NCBI GenBank assembly: GCA_964243295.1
Contig: CAXTEJ010000011.1
Coordinates: 15,971 to 79,970 of the forward strand
Length of the DNA stretch: 64,000 nucleotides
DNA from: CAXTEJ01 sp964243295
GTDB taxonomy: Bacteria > Actinomycetota > Actinomycetes > Actinomycetales > Angustibacteraceae
Reading direction: 5' to 3'
The notes beneath the pieces were generated by a model that saw nothing but the letters and a program-made list of their open reading frames with translations, searched no databases and was not told the origin of the DNA. Every line of letters starts with the position of its first letter. Position 1 is the first letter of the stretch. Made by a program: the position numbers and the translations under genes. Below are positions 53,111 through 61,016 of the stretch, piece after piece.

Positions 53111-53320
53111 ACCCGGTCAGCGCTGGCGGGACGGCGCCGCCTCGGCAGCCCGGTGGCGTGTCCAGCCGGGTGCGGCAGCGCGGCGTGATCCGCAAGGCGG
53201 GCGATCGCGGCATCGCTTCCCGTGCCTCGGGAGGGTGACGTGAGCCGCTGCGGCCGGCGCGTGAGCACGACCTGCTGCTCACTCGTCTGCTGACCTAGGG
53301 ACCTGTCCCGCCAACCCCGG

Positions 53321-53343
53321 TCCGGACTCGCAAGATCACGGGG
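53321..53343 (-). repeat. Dispersed GTGATC repeat, copy 3 (reverse)
   Basis: On the minus strand reads CCCGTGATCTTGCGAGTCCG, a diverged relative of the core in opposite orientation. Confidence 0.55.
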
Positions 53344-53534
53344 TTCGTGCCCTGCCGGTCGGTCAGCCGACGGCTACGCACGACGCGGGATCGTGGTGCC
53401 GCACCGGACGACGACCCGACGTCGAAGGACGAGGGCCGGTGGCCGGAGGCCCGCGTCGAGGAGCTTGCGACAGCGGGCCGGAGGCCGCCGGCTCTCGGCC
53501 GGACGCAACCGCCTCAAGACGGCGCCGGACGAGC

Positions 53535-54782
53535 TCAAGCCTCGAGCAACGACTGGCCCCAGTACCCACCAGGCTGGACGCCGGGAGGCACGGCCCACAG
53601 CCCGGAACCGGTGTGCCGCAGGTACTCCGCCATGGCGTCCATGCTCGCGAGCCGGTTCTGCATCGGGACGTACTGGGTGCGCGGGTCGCGGCAGAAGGCG
53701 ATGAAGAACAGGCCCGAGTCGAGGTGGCCGAGGCCGTCGGAGCCGTCGACGAAGGAGTACCCGCGGCGCAGCAGCTGGTGGCCACCGTTGGCCGACGGGT
53801 GCGCGAGCGCGACGTGGGAGTCCTTGGGCAGGGCGGCGACGTCGATGGCGTCGTGCTCGTGCGCCTTGCCGAGCGGCGCACCGCTGCCCTTGTGGCGACC
53901 GGTCACGCGCTCCTGCTCGCTCAGGCTGCTGCGGTCCCAGGTCTCGATGGTCATCGCGATGCGGCGGGCCACGAGGTAGCTGCCACCGTGCATCCAGCCG
54001 GCGCCGTCGCCGCGGTCGGCCCACACGTGCTGCGCGAGGGTCGGGTCGTCGTCCCCGGCGATGTTGGCCGTGCCGTCCTTGAAGCCGAACAGGTTGCGAG
54101 GCGTCTGCTGCGACGGCGTGGTCGAGCTGGTCTTGCCGAAGCCGAGCTGGCTCCAGCGCACCGAGGCGTCGCCGAAGCCCAGGCGGGCCAGGTTGCGGAT
54201 CGCGTGCACGGCGACCTGCGGGTCGTCGGCGCACGCCTGCACGACGAGGTCGCCGCCGCTGCGGTTCGGGTCGAGCACGTCGCCGGGGAAGTGCGGCAGC
54301 TCCGCGAGCTGTGCCGGACGACGGGAGGCCAGGCCGTAGCGGTCCCTGCCGTTCTTCTCGAACACCCCGGGACCGAAGCCGAAGGTGAGCGTGAGGCGGG
54401 AAGCGTTGAGCCCCAACGCCTCACCGGTGTCATCGGGGGGCGCCATGACCTGCGTCGGCAGAGACCCGGTGCCGACCTCGCGGCCGGCGGTCAGCGCGGC
54501 TGCGGCCTGCGTCCACCGCTGCAGCAGCGCGATCACCGCACCCCTGTCGTCGGTGGTCAGGTCGAACGCCGCGATGTGCAACCGGTCCTGGACGGGCGTG
54601 GAGATGCCGGCCTGGTGGGCGCCGTGGAACGGGACGACGGTCTGCGGGGCGGCGGTGGTCCTGGCGCTGCTGGCCTCGGCCGCGACGGCGACTCCCTCGG
54701 CCGCGGTCGCACCGACGACAGCGGCGGCAGCGCCGAGCCCGAGCAGCCGCCGGCGGCTGAACCCGCTCGCGGGCGCGGTCAT
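53535..54782 (-). CDS. efeB: DyP-type heme peroxidase EfeB
   Basis: Product of 415 residues. Tat signal peptide FSRRRLLGLGAAAAVVGATA at the N-terminus, so it is exported folded. DyP signatures include FGFKDGTANI (GxxDG, about 233-242), RNLARLGFGD and HEHDAIDVAAL; the C-terminal GSGLWAVPPG is conserved in EfeB. In the Efe system it is thought to oxidise ferrous iron or take iron from heme for EfeO. ATG overlaps the efeO stop by 4 bases. Confidence 0.94.
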   Translation of the reverse strand: MTAPASGFSRRRLLGLGAAAAVVGATAAEGVAVAAEASSARTTAAPQTVVPFHGAHQAGISTPVQDRLHIAAFDLTTDDRGAVIALLQRWTQAAAALTAGREVGTGSLPTQVMAPPDDTGEALGLNASRLTLTFGFGPGVFEKNGRDRYGLASRRPAQLAELPHFPGDVLDPNRSGGDLVVQACADDPQVAVHAIRNLARLGFGDASVRWSQLGFGKTSSTTPSQQTPRNLFGFKDGTANIAGDDDPTLAQHVWADRGDGAGWMHGGSYLVARRIAMTIETWDRSSLSEQERVTGRHKGSGAPLGKAHEHDAIDVAALPKDSHVALAHPSANGGHQLLRRGYSFVDGSDGLGHLDSGLFFIAFCRDPRTQYVPMQNRLASMDAMAEYLRHTGSGLWAVPPGVQPGGYWGQSLLEA

Positions 54783-55933
54783 GAGGCGACCGAGGCGGCG
54801 AGCCGCGACAGGGGCTCGCTGAGGGCGTCGACGACGTCCGCGAGCTTCCTGCGGTCGGCGTCGCCGACGGTGTCGTAGCTGACGAAGCCCTCACCGTCGC
54901 GGAAGCGCGACAGCTCGGCCTGCACCATCGCGAACCGGGTGTCGAGCGTGGTGACCAGGGCCTGGTCGCGTTCTGCGGCAACAGGCTTGAGCAGGTCGAA
55001 GGCCGTGTGCGCGCCGTCGAGGTTGGCCTGGAAGTCGTCGAGGTCGGTGTGGCTGAAGATCTCCTCCTCGCCGGTGATCTTGCCGGTGGCCACCTCGTCG
55101 AGCAGCTCCTTGGCGCCGTTGGCCATGCTCACCGCGCTGATCTCGGCGGTCGGCACACGCTGCACCAGCACCTGCAGGTTCTTGACGAGGTCTGCGGCGA
55201 CCGGCTTCATGCCGGCGGTCGAGTTCTTGGTGAACAGCTGCTTCTCGATGACGTGCCAGCCGGTCCACACCTGGCCGGCCTCGAGGTCGGCCTCGCGCAG
55301 GTCCATCTTCGGGTCGAGGTCGCCGAACGACTCCGCCACGGGCTCGAGGCTCTCCCAGCCCTCGCGGCTGGGCGCATAGAGCGCCTTCGCGGCGGCGGCG
55401 TCGCCCTGGTCGATCGCCGCGGCCAGCTGCTTCGTCTTCGCGAGGCTGTCCTTGGCGCCCGTCAGCACGAAGGCGCGGTAGCCGTCGACGGCCTTCGCCA
55501 GGCGCGGGTCGCTCGCGGCGGTCGTGCCCCCGGCGGCGCTGACCTTGGCCGTGATGCCGTCTCCGGTCTTGCCGGGCTTGCAGCGCAGCACGTAGTCGCC
55601 CGGCGGCATCTCGACGACCATGTCCTCGCTGTCGCCCGGGTCGACGTTGGCGCGCTCGGCGACGACCGAGCCGTCGGGCCGCTCGACGTACAGCTCGGTG
55701 GCCTGCTCGGTGCGGGCCGTCGTCCGGACGACGACCGTCCCGGCGGTGACCGAGCTGACCGACGGCGTGCACGCGGTCTCAGTCGAGACCACCGTCAGGG
55801 CCGGAGCGCCCGCGGCGACGGTCTCGACGGAGCCGCCGCCGCTGCCCGCGGTCGAGCCCGAGCTGCCGCAGGCACCCAGCGCCAGCGCTGCGGGTACCAC
55901 CAGGAGCAGAGCGCGGGCGGGACGACGAGGCAC
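54779..55933 (-). CDS. efeO: Iron uptake lipoprotein EfeO (cupredoxin + M75 imelysin domain)
   Basis: Product of 384 residues. Lipobox LALGAC near residue 21 predicts a membrane-anchored lipoprotein. About 45-125 is a cupredoxin-like domain and about 140-384 an M75/imelysin domain with the HxxE metal motif in WTGWHVIEKQLF (about 224-235). It binds ferrous or ferric iron for uptake. GTG at 55933 has an AGGAG site. An iron-box-like palindrome (55969-55986) lies 36 bases upstream. No efeU permease gene adjoins. Confidence 0.93.
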   Translation of the reverse strand: MPRRPARALLLVVPAALALGACGSSGSTAGSGGGSVETVAAGAPALTVVSTETACTPSVSSVTAGTVVVRTTARTEQATELYVERPDGSVVAERANVDPGDSEDMVVEMPPGDYVLRCKPGKTGDGITAKVSAAGGTTAASDPRLAKAVDGYRAFVLTGAKDSLAKTKQLAAAIDQGDAAAAKALYAPSREGWESLEPVAESFGDLDPKMDLREADLEAGQVWTGWHVIEKQLFTKNSTAGMKPVAADLVKNLQVLVQRVPTAEISAVSMANGAKELLDEVATGKITGEEEIFSHTDLDDFQANLDGAHTAFDLLKPVAAERDQALVTTLDTRFAMVQAELSRFRDGEGFVSYDTVGDADRRKLADVVDALSEPLSRLAASVAS

Positions 55934-55968
55934 GAGAGAAGCTCCTGGCTGGACGACGAGCGAACGTA

Positions 55969-55986
55969 GGTAAGGCTGCCCTTACC
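55969..55986. promoter_or_regulatory. Candidate IdeR/DtxR iron box
   Basis: GGTAAGG-CTGC-CCTTACC, 7-bp perfect arms, preceded by TA (TAGGTAAGGCT). It resembles the actinobacterial DtxR-family operator and sits before efeO, so iron repression is expected. Confidence 0.65.
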
Positions 55987-56123
55987 CAGGCCCTGTTGTC
56001 AAAGGTCGCGCTCATCGTGCCGACCATCGCCAGCACGCTGACGGCGCTCGGCGTGACGAGTCCCACACGAGCGCCGGCTCTCCGCCGGCGACCGGTTCAG
56101 CCGGCGCTCCGCCGTCGACCGGG

Positions 56124-56151
56124 TCAGCCGGCCACGGTCAGCCGGCCACGG
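56124..56151. repeat. 14-bp perfect tandem duplication at a gene end
   Basis: Two copies (56124-56137 and 56138-56151). The SDR stop codon is the TCA of the second copy; the first copy supplies a spare TCA just downstream. Confidence 0.85.
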
Positions 56152-57145
56152 TGCTCGCCGCGCGGGCGTCGGCCACCAGCTGCTCCGACACCTCCCACAG
56201 CTCACGGGCGGCCTGCGGGTCGAGGGCGTGCGGCAGGACTCCGGCGACCCCGCGCAGCTCGTCGACGACCTCGGCCTCGTGGCAGTCCTCGAAGTAGCGG
56301 CCGCCGATGCCCCGCACCTGCGGCGAGGTGGCGAGGAACACCGACGTGGCCGCGCCCTGCTCGGTGGTCTTCATGCGGAACATCCCCGCGGCCTCCGCGG
56401 CGCGCGCCTGCTCCTGCGCGGCCGCGCGCTGCTCCTCGCTCCAGTGCCGCTGCAGCGGCGTCCAGATGCCACCGGGCATCAAGGCGTTGGCGGTGATGCC
56501 GTCAGCGGCCCACCTGCGCGTCGCCTCGACGGCGAACAGCACGTTCGCGGTCTTGGACTGCCCGTAGGCGAGGTTCGGCGTGTAGGCGCGGCGCTCGAAG
56601 AACAGGTCGTCGAAGACGACCGGCGAGGCGGCGTGACCGCTGGACGACACGACGACCACGCGGGCGTCACCGGCGGCGGCGAGCGCCTCGTGCAGGCCCG
56701 TGGCGAGCGCGAAGTGCCCCAGGTGGTTGGTGCCGAGCTGGGTCTCCCAGCCCTGCGCCGTCCGGCCGAAGGGGCTGTCCATGACTCCGGCGTTGTTGAC
56801 CAGGACGTGCAGCGGCCCCCGCCAGGCGGCGGTGAACGCGTCGATCGTCGACAGGTCGGCGAGGTCGAGGTGCGCCACCGCGACGTCGTCGCGTCCGCTC
56901 GTGCCGTTGATGTCGGCGGCCACGCGGGCACCTGCCGCGACGTCACGGACGGCGAGAGTGACCTGGGCGCCGGCGTGGGCGAGCGCTCGGGCGGTCTCGA
57001 CGCCGATGCCGGACGCCGCGCCGGTGACGACGGCTCGCCGCCCGGTCAGGTCGATGCCGTCGACGACCTGCAGGGCCGTGGTGGTGTCGTCGTAGTCGTT
57101 CGTGATCCGGTCGTCGCTGGTCGTGTCATCAGTGGTGTGCGTCAT
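56138..57145 (-). CDS. Short-chain dehydrogenase/reductase
   Basis: Product of 335 residues. Extended SDR with TGxxxGIG as VVTGAASGIGVETARALAHA (about 39-58), NNAGVMDSP, catalytic serine region VVVSSSGHAA (about 164-173) and the Tyr-Lys pair in YGQSKTANVLF (about 194-204). Probably acts on a lipid-like or xenobiotic alcohol. ATG at 57145 lies six bases after TACGAT (57152-57157). The first 25 residues are Asp/Thr-rich. Divergent from a TetR gene that probably regulates it. Confidence 0.92.
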   Translation of the reverse strand: MTHTTDDTTSDDRITNDYDDTTTALQVVDGIDLTGRRAVVTGAASGIGVETARALAHAGAQVTLAVRDVAAGARVAADINGTSGRDDVAVAHLDLADLSTIDAFTAAWRGPLHVLVNNAGVMDSPFGRTAQGWETQLGTNHLGHFALATGLHEALAAAGDARVVVVSSSGHAASPVVFDDLFFERRAYTPNLAYGQSKTANVLFAVEATRRWAADGITANALMPGGIWTPLQRHWSEEQRAAAQEQARAAEAAGMFRMKTTEQGAATSVFLATSPQVRGIGGRYFEDCHEAEVVDELRGVAGVLPHALDPQAARELWEVSEQLVADARAASTVAG

Positions 57146-57202
57146 GCCACCATCGTAGCAACAGACTGGTTAGTTGCCTACATCGTGGGGGATGATGGTG
57201 GC

Positions 57203-57778
57203 GTGCGAGACGGTGAGCGGAGCAGGCAGCGGCTGATCGAGGCGGCGACGGCGGAGTTCGCGGCCTACGGGGTCGCGGGGGCACGCGTCGACCGCATCGC
57301 GGCCACGGCGCAGGTCAACAAGGCGCAGATGTACGGCTGGTACGGGTCGAAGGACGGCCTGTTCGACGCCGTCTTCTCCGAGCAGCTGACCCGCATCGTC
57401 GACGACGTCCCGTTCACCCCCGACGACCTGCCCGGCTACGCCGCCGCGCTGTACGACTCCTACCTGGCCGACCCCCACCTGATGCGCCTCTCCGGGTGGT
57501 ACCGCCTCGAGCGCGTCCCGACCGGTGACCTGCTGGCCGCCCACCCGGGCCTCAGCGACGACAAGCACGACGCGATCGCGAAGGCGCAGGTCGACGGCCT
57601 CATCGTCGCTGGCATCGCGCCGCACGACGTCTACGCGATGGTCATCGCCCTCGCCGGCAGCTGGTCACCGCTCAGCGCGACGACCACCGCCACGTCCGCC
57701 GACCCCGACGACGACCACGACAGCCGGCGGCGGGCCCTGCGCGGCGTCGTTCACCGGGCGCTCGTGCCGGCCGGCTGA
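57203..57778 (+). CDS. TetR family regulator
   Basis: Product of 191 residues. HTH at about 6-50 (RLIEAATAEFAAYGVAGARV, RIAATAQVNKAQMYGWYGSK). The C-terminus is the usual ligand-binding region and ends with an Asp-rich tail. GTG at 57203 is used; GTG at 57185 is in frame. The 57-base gap to the divergent SDR gene contains an imperfect inverted repeat (57155-57181 area) that could be the operator. Confidence 0.9.
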   Translation: MRDGERSRQRLIEAATAEFAAYGVAGARVDRIAATAQVNKAQMYGWYGSKDGLFDAVFSEQLTRIVDDVPFTPDDLPGYAAALYDSYLADPHLMRLSGWYRLERVPTGDLLAAHPGLSDDKHDAIAKAQVDGLIVAGIAPHDVYAMVIALAGSWSPLSATTTATSADPDDDHDSRRRALRGVVHRALVPAG

Positions 57779-57790
57779 CCGAGGCGGTCC

Positions 57791-59347
57791 TCAGACCGGG
57801 GGCACCCCGCGCCGCCGGTCGCTGAAGTGGCGCTCGCGGCGCGCGGCGTACCGCAGCCGCTGCACGAGCTCGCCGCGCAGGTCGGCCGGCTCGACGACGC
57901 CGTCGAGCACGAGGTCGGAGACGAGGCGCTCGAGGTCGACGTCCTGCTCGTACTCGCGGCGCCGGTCGGCGACGAACGCGGCGCGCTCACCGGCGTCGGC
58001 GATGGTCTCGATCTTCCCGGCGTAGACGGCGTTGACGGCGGCCTCGGGGCCCATGACGGCGATCCGCGCGGTGGGAAGCGCGAGCGTGGCGTCGGGGCCG
58101 AACCCGGGGCCGGCCATCGCGTAGAGCCCGGCGCCGTAGGCCTTGCGCAGCACCACCGACACCTGCGGCACCGTCGCCTCCGACACCGCGGCGATCATCT
58201 TGGCGCCGTGCCGGATGATGCCGCCGCGCTCGACTTGCGAGCCGATCATGAAGCCGGGCACGTCGGCGAGGTAGACCAGCGGCACGTTGAACGCGTCGCA
58301 CAGCCAGATGAACCGTGCCGCCTTGTCGGCGCTGTCGCTGAACAGCACACCGCCGCGGACGGCGGAGTTGTTGGCCACCACGCCGACGGTCTCGCCGTCC
58401 AGCCGGCCGAAGCCGACGACGAGCTCGGCCGCGAACAGCGGCTTGATCTCGAAGAACGAGTCGTCGTCGAGCAGCCCGTCCAGCACCTCGTGGACGTCGA
58501 ACGGCTGGCTCTCGACCTCGGGCACCACCCCGTCGTCCAGCGGTACGGCGGGAGGCCGGGGCGCGTAGGACGGCGGGCTCTCGCGCCAGGTCGAGGGCAG
58601 GTAGCCGAACAGCACGCGCGCCTGCTCGATGGCGTCGGCGTCGTCGGTGGCGAGCAGGTCGCCGCAGCCGGAGACGGTGCAGTGCATGCGGGCGCCGCCC
58701 ATCTCCTCCAGCGACACCTTCTCTCCCACCACCATCTCGGCCATCCGGGGGCTACCGAGGTACATGGAGGCGTTGCCCTCCACCATGACTACGACGTCGC
58801 AGAACGCCGGGATGTAGGCGCCGCCGGCAGCGGAGGGTCCGAACAGGCAGCAGATCTGTGGCACGCGGCCCGACAGGGCGACCTGGTTGCGGAAGATGCG
58901 GCCGGCGCCCCGGCGTCCGGGGAACAGGTCGACCTGGTCGGTGATGCGCGCCCCGGCGGAGTCGACGAGCCAGAAGACCGGCAGCTCCTCGCGCAGCGCG
59001 ATCTCGGTGGCGCGCACGATCTTCTCGACGGTTCGGGCTCCCCACGACCCGGCCTTGACGGTGGGGTCGTTCGCGACGACCACGGCGGGACGGCCGTCGA
59101 CGCGCCCGCGGCCGGTGACGACGCCGTCCGCGGGCAGCCCGCCGGCCAGGCTGTTGGCGTAGCGGCCGTCCTCAACGAACGTGCCGGCGTCGACGAGCAG
59201 GTCGATGCGGTCGCGCACGTAGAGCTTGCCGCGGTCGGCCAGACGTGCTGCGCCACTAGGCGATGGCGTCGCTGACGCCTCGTGCGCCGCGCGCAGCCGC
59301 TGCCGTACGTCGGCGACCCGCGGGTCGACGGGGTGCCGGTCGCTCAC
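57791..59347 (-). CDS. Acyl-CoA carboxylase carboxyltransferase (methylcrotonyl-CoA type)
   Basis: Product of 518 residues. Carboxyltransferase signatures FWLVDSAGARITDQVDLFPG (about 130-149), FGPSAAGGAYIPAFCD, and VPGFMIGSQVERGGIIRHGA and LRKAYGAGLYAMAGPGFGPD toward the C-terminus. It differs from AccD5 and is closer to the AccD1/MccB group. GTG overlaps the dehydrogenase stop by 4 bases. With that dehydrogenase, 3-methylcrotonyl-CoA (leucine breakdown) is the best substrate guess, but other acyl-CoAs are possible. Confidence 0.88.
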   Translation of the reverse strand: MSDRHPVDPRVADVRQRLRAAHEASATPSPSGAARLADRGKLYVRDRIDLLVDAGTFVEDGRYANSLAGGLPADGVVTGRGRVDGRPAVVVANDPTVKAGSWGARTVEKIVRATEIALREELPVFWLVDSAGARITDQVDLFPGRRGAGRIFRNQVALSGRVPQICCLFGPSAAGGAYIPAFCDVVVMVEGNASMYLGSPRMAEMVVGEKVSLEEMGGARMHCTVSGCGDLLATDDADAIEQARVLFGYLPSTWRESPPSYAPRPPAVPLDDGVVPEVESQPFDVHEVLDGLLDDDSFFEIKPLFAAELVVGFGRLDGETVGVVANNSAVRGGVLFSDSADKAARFIWLCDAFNVPLVYLADVPGFMIGSQVERGGIIRHGAKMIAAVSEATVPQVSVVLRKAYGAGLYAMAGPGFGPDATLALPTARIAVMGPEAAVNAVYAGKIETIADAGERAAFVADRRREYEQDVDLERLVSDLVLDGVVEPADLRGELVQRLRYAARRERHFSDRRRGVPPV

Positions 59348-60549
59348 GTGGGCAGGCCCAGCCCGCGGGCGATGACCATGCGCTGCACCTCGCTCGTACC
59401 CTCGCCGATCTCGAGGATCTTGGCGTCACGGTAGAAGCGCGCGACGGGGTACTCCTCCATGAAACCGTTGCCCCCGAACACCTGCGTGGCCACGCGGGTC
59501 GCGGTGACGGCCGCCTCGGTGCTGTAGAGCTTGGCGATCGCGGCGGCGTGCTTGACCTCGGCGACCGAGCGACGGCCGGCGTGGTGCTCATCCTTGAGCC
59601 AGGCGGCCTTGTAGGTCAGCAGCCGTGCCGCCTCGACCGACACGGCGAGGTCGGCGATCTGGAACGACACGCCCTGGTTGACGCCGATGGGCCGGCCGAA
59701 CGCCAGCCGCGTCGTGGCGTAGGAAGTCGTGAGGTCGAGACAGCCTTGCGCCAGACCGAGGGCCAGCGCCGAGATGGCGATGCGGCCGTCGTCCAGAGTT
59801 TTCAGGAACTGCCGAAAACCGCTGCCACGCGCGCCCAGCAGGTGGTCAGCGGGCACCGTGGCGCCGTCGAAGCTGAGGCCGTGGGTGTCGCTGGCGTGCC
59901 AGCCGAGCTTGTCGTACGCCGGCTCGACGGTGAGGCCCGGCGTGCCCGACGGCAGCATGATGGCGCTGATCTCTGCCTTGCCCTCGGGCGTGGTGCCGGT
60001 GCGGGCCGTGACGGTGACGACGCTCGTGATGCCGGTGCCGGAGTTGGTGATGAAGGCCTTCGCGCCGTCGACGACCCAGCGCGCGTCGTGGCCCTCGCCC
60101 TCCAGCCGCGCCCTGGTGCGCGTCGCGCCCGCGTCGGAGCCGGCGTCCGGCTCGGTGAGGCCGAAGGCGGCGAGCGCACGGCCGGCGACGAGGTCGGGCA
60201 GCCAGCGCTGCTTCTGCTCGTCGGTGCCGTAGCTGAGGATCGGGTTGATCCCGAGCCCGACCCCCGCCGACAGCGTGATGCCGACCGACTGGTCGACGCG
60301 GCCGAGCTCCTCGATCGCGACGCACAGCGAGGTGAAGTCGCCGTCCGAGCCGCCGTACTGCTCGGGGACGACGATGCCGAACAGCCCGAGCTCGCCCATC
60401 ATCGGCACCAGCTCGACGGGGAAGCGGTGCTCGCGGTCCCACTGCCCGGCGTGCGGAGCGACGTGGTCCTGGGCGAACTCGCGCACGACCGCCCGGAAGT
60501 CCTCGTGCTCCTTGCTGAGCTCGAACGCGCCGGTGCCGAGCGCTGTCAT
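59344..60549 (-). CDS. Acyl-CoA dehydrogenase (isovaleryl-CoA type likely)
   Basis: Product of 401 residues. FGLTEPDAGSDAGAT (about 131-145), AKAFITNSGTGITSVVTVTA, and catalytic glutamate in LEIGEGTSEVQRMVIAR near the C-terminus. Ribosome site GGGAG before ATG at 60549. Coupled to the carboxyltransferase gene; together they resemble the first steps of leucine degradation (fadE19-accD1 type). Expression probably depends on the palindrome at 60573-60588 and the divergent MerR. Confidence 0.9.
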   Translation of the reverse strand: MTALGTGAFELSKEHEDFRAVVREFAQDHVAPHAGQWDREHRFPVELVPMMGELGLFGIVVPEQYGGSDGDFTSLCVAIEELGRVDQSVGITLSAGVGLGINPILSYGTDEQKQRWLPDLVAGRALAAFGLTEPDAGSDAGATRTRARLEGEGHDARWVVDGAKAFITNSGTGITSVVTVTARTGTTPEGKAEISAIMLPSGTPGLTVEPAYDKLGWHASDTHGLSFDGATVPADHLLGARGSGFRQFLKTLDDGRIAISALALGLAQGCLDLTTSYATTRLAFGRPIGVNQGVSFQIADLAVSVEAARLLTYKAAWLKDEHHAGRRSVAEVKHAAAIAKLYSTEAAVTATRVATQVFGGNGFMEEYPVARFYRDAKILEIGEGTSEVQRMVIARGLGLPT

Positions 60550-60572
60550 CGCCACTCCCGATCGTGTGCTTG

Positions 60573-60588
60573 ACGTTGACGTCAACGT
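60573..60588. promoter_or_regulatory. Perfect 16-bp palindrome, MerR operator
   Basis: ACGTTGACGTCAACGT, fully symmetrical; symmetry extends to 22 bases with one mismatch. It lies between the divergent dehydrogenase and merR genes, 17-24 bases from each start. Sites of this style are known for LiuR-type MerR regulators. Confidence 0.8.
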
Positions 60589-60605
60589 AAATCAGGATGC
60601 GCGGC

Positions 60606-61016
60606 ATGGCAAGTGCCACCTGGACCATCGCGGAGGTCGCCGACGAGCTCGGCGTCACCCACCGCACCATCCGCTACTACGAGGCCAAGGGGCTGGTCAC
60701 GCCCGAGCGGCGCGGGACCGTGCGGGTCTTCCACCCCCGCGACCGCACCCGGCTGATGCTGGTGCTGCGCGGCAAGCGGCTCGGCTTCCCGCTCGACGAG
60801 ATCCGCACGATCGTCGACATGTACGACGAGCAGCCGGGCGAGGGGGGCCAGCTGGCCTACCTGCTCGACCAGATCGCCCGGCGCCGCGCCGACCTCGAGC
60901 AGCGGCGGCGAGACGTCGACGCGGCCCTCGTCGAGCTCGACGACCTCGAGCGACGGTGCGCCGCCGACCTCGCTAGGCTCGCGGCCGATCCGGTGGGAAG
61001 CCACGCGAGGTCATGA
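60606..61016 (+). CDS. MerR family regulator (LiuR-like)
   Basis: Product of 136 residues. N-terminal HTH WTIAEVADELGVTHRTIRYY plus EAKGLVTPERRGTVRVF, then KRLGFPLDEIRTIVDMY and a coiled coil (about 85-125). The effector domain is short and lacks metal-binding cysteines, as in regulators of acyl-CoA metabolism. ATG at 60606 has an AGGA site; ATG at 60597 is possible. It probably controls both flanking operons through the palindrome. Confidence 0.93.
   Translation: MASATWTIAEVADELGVTHRTIRYYEAKGLVTPERRGTVRVFHPRDRTRLMLVLRGKRLGFPLDEIRTIVDMYDEQPGEGGQLAYLLDQIARRRADLEQRRRDVDAALVELDDLERRCAADLARLAADPVGSHARS

Larger units (their letters stand above)
52973..53500. repeat. Long imperfect inverted repeat pair
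   Basis: Arm 52973-53052 and arm 53424-53500 are reverse complements over about 77 bases at roughly 85% identity by eye; a central 38-base part has two mismatches. They enclose about 370 bases containing two GTGATC repeats. Confidence 0.8.
52827..53534. other. 700-base non-coding region rich in repeats
   Basis: No supportable gene. It holds three copies of a dispersed GTGATC element (52836-52855, 53086-53110 and 53321-53343 reversed) and two long inverted arms (52973-53052 and 53424-53500). It separates maf from the iron-uptake genes. Confidence 0.7.
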
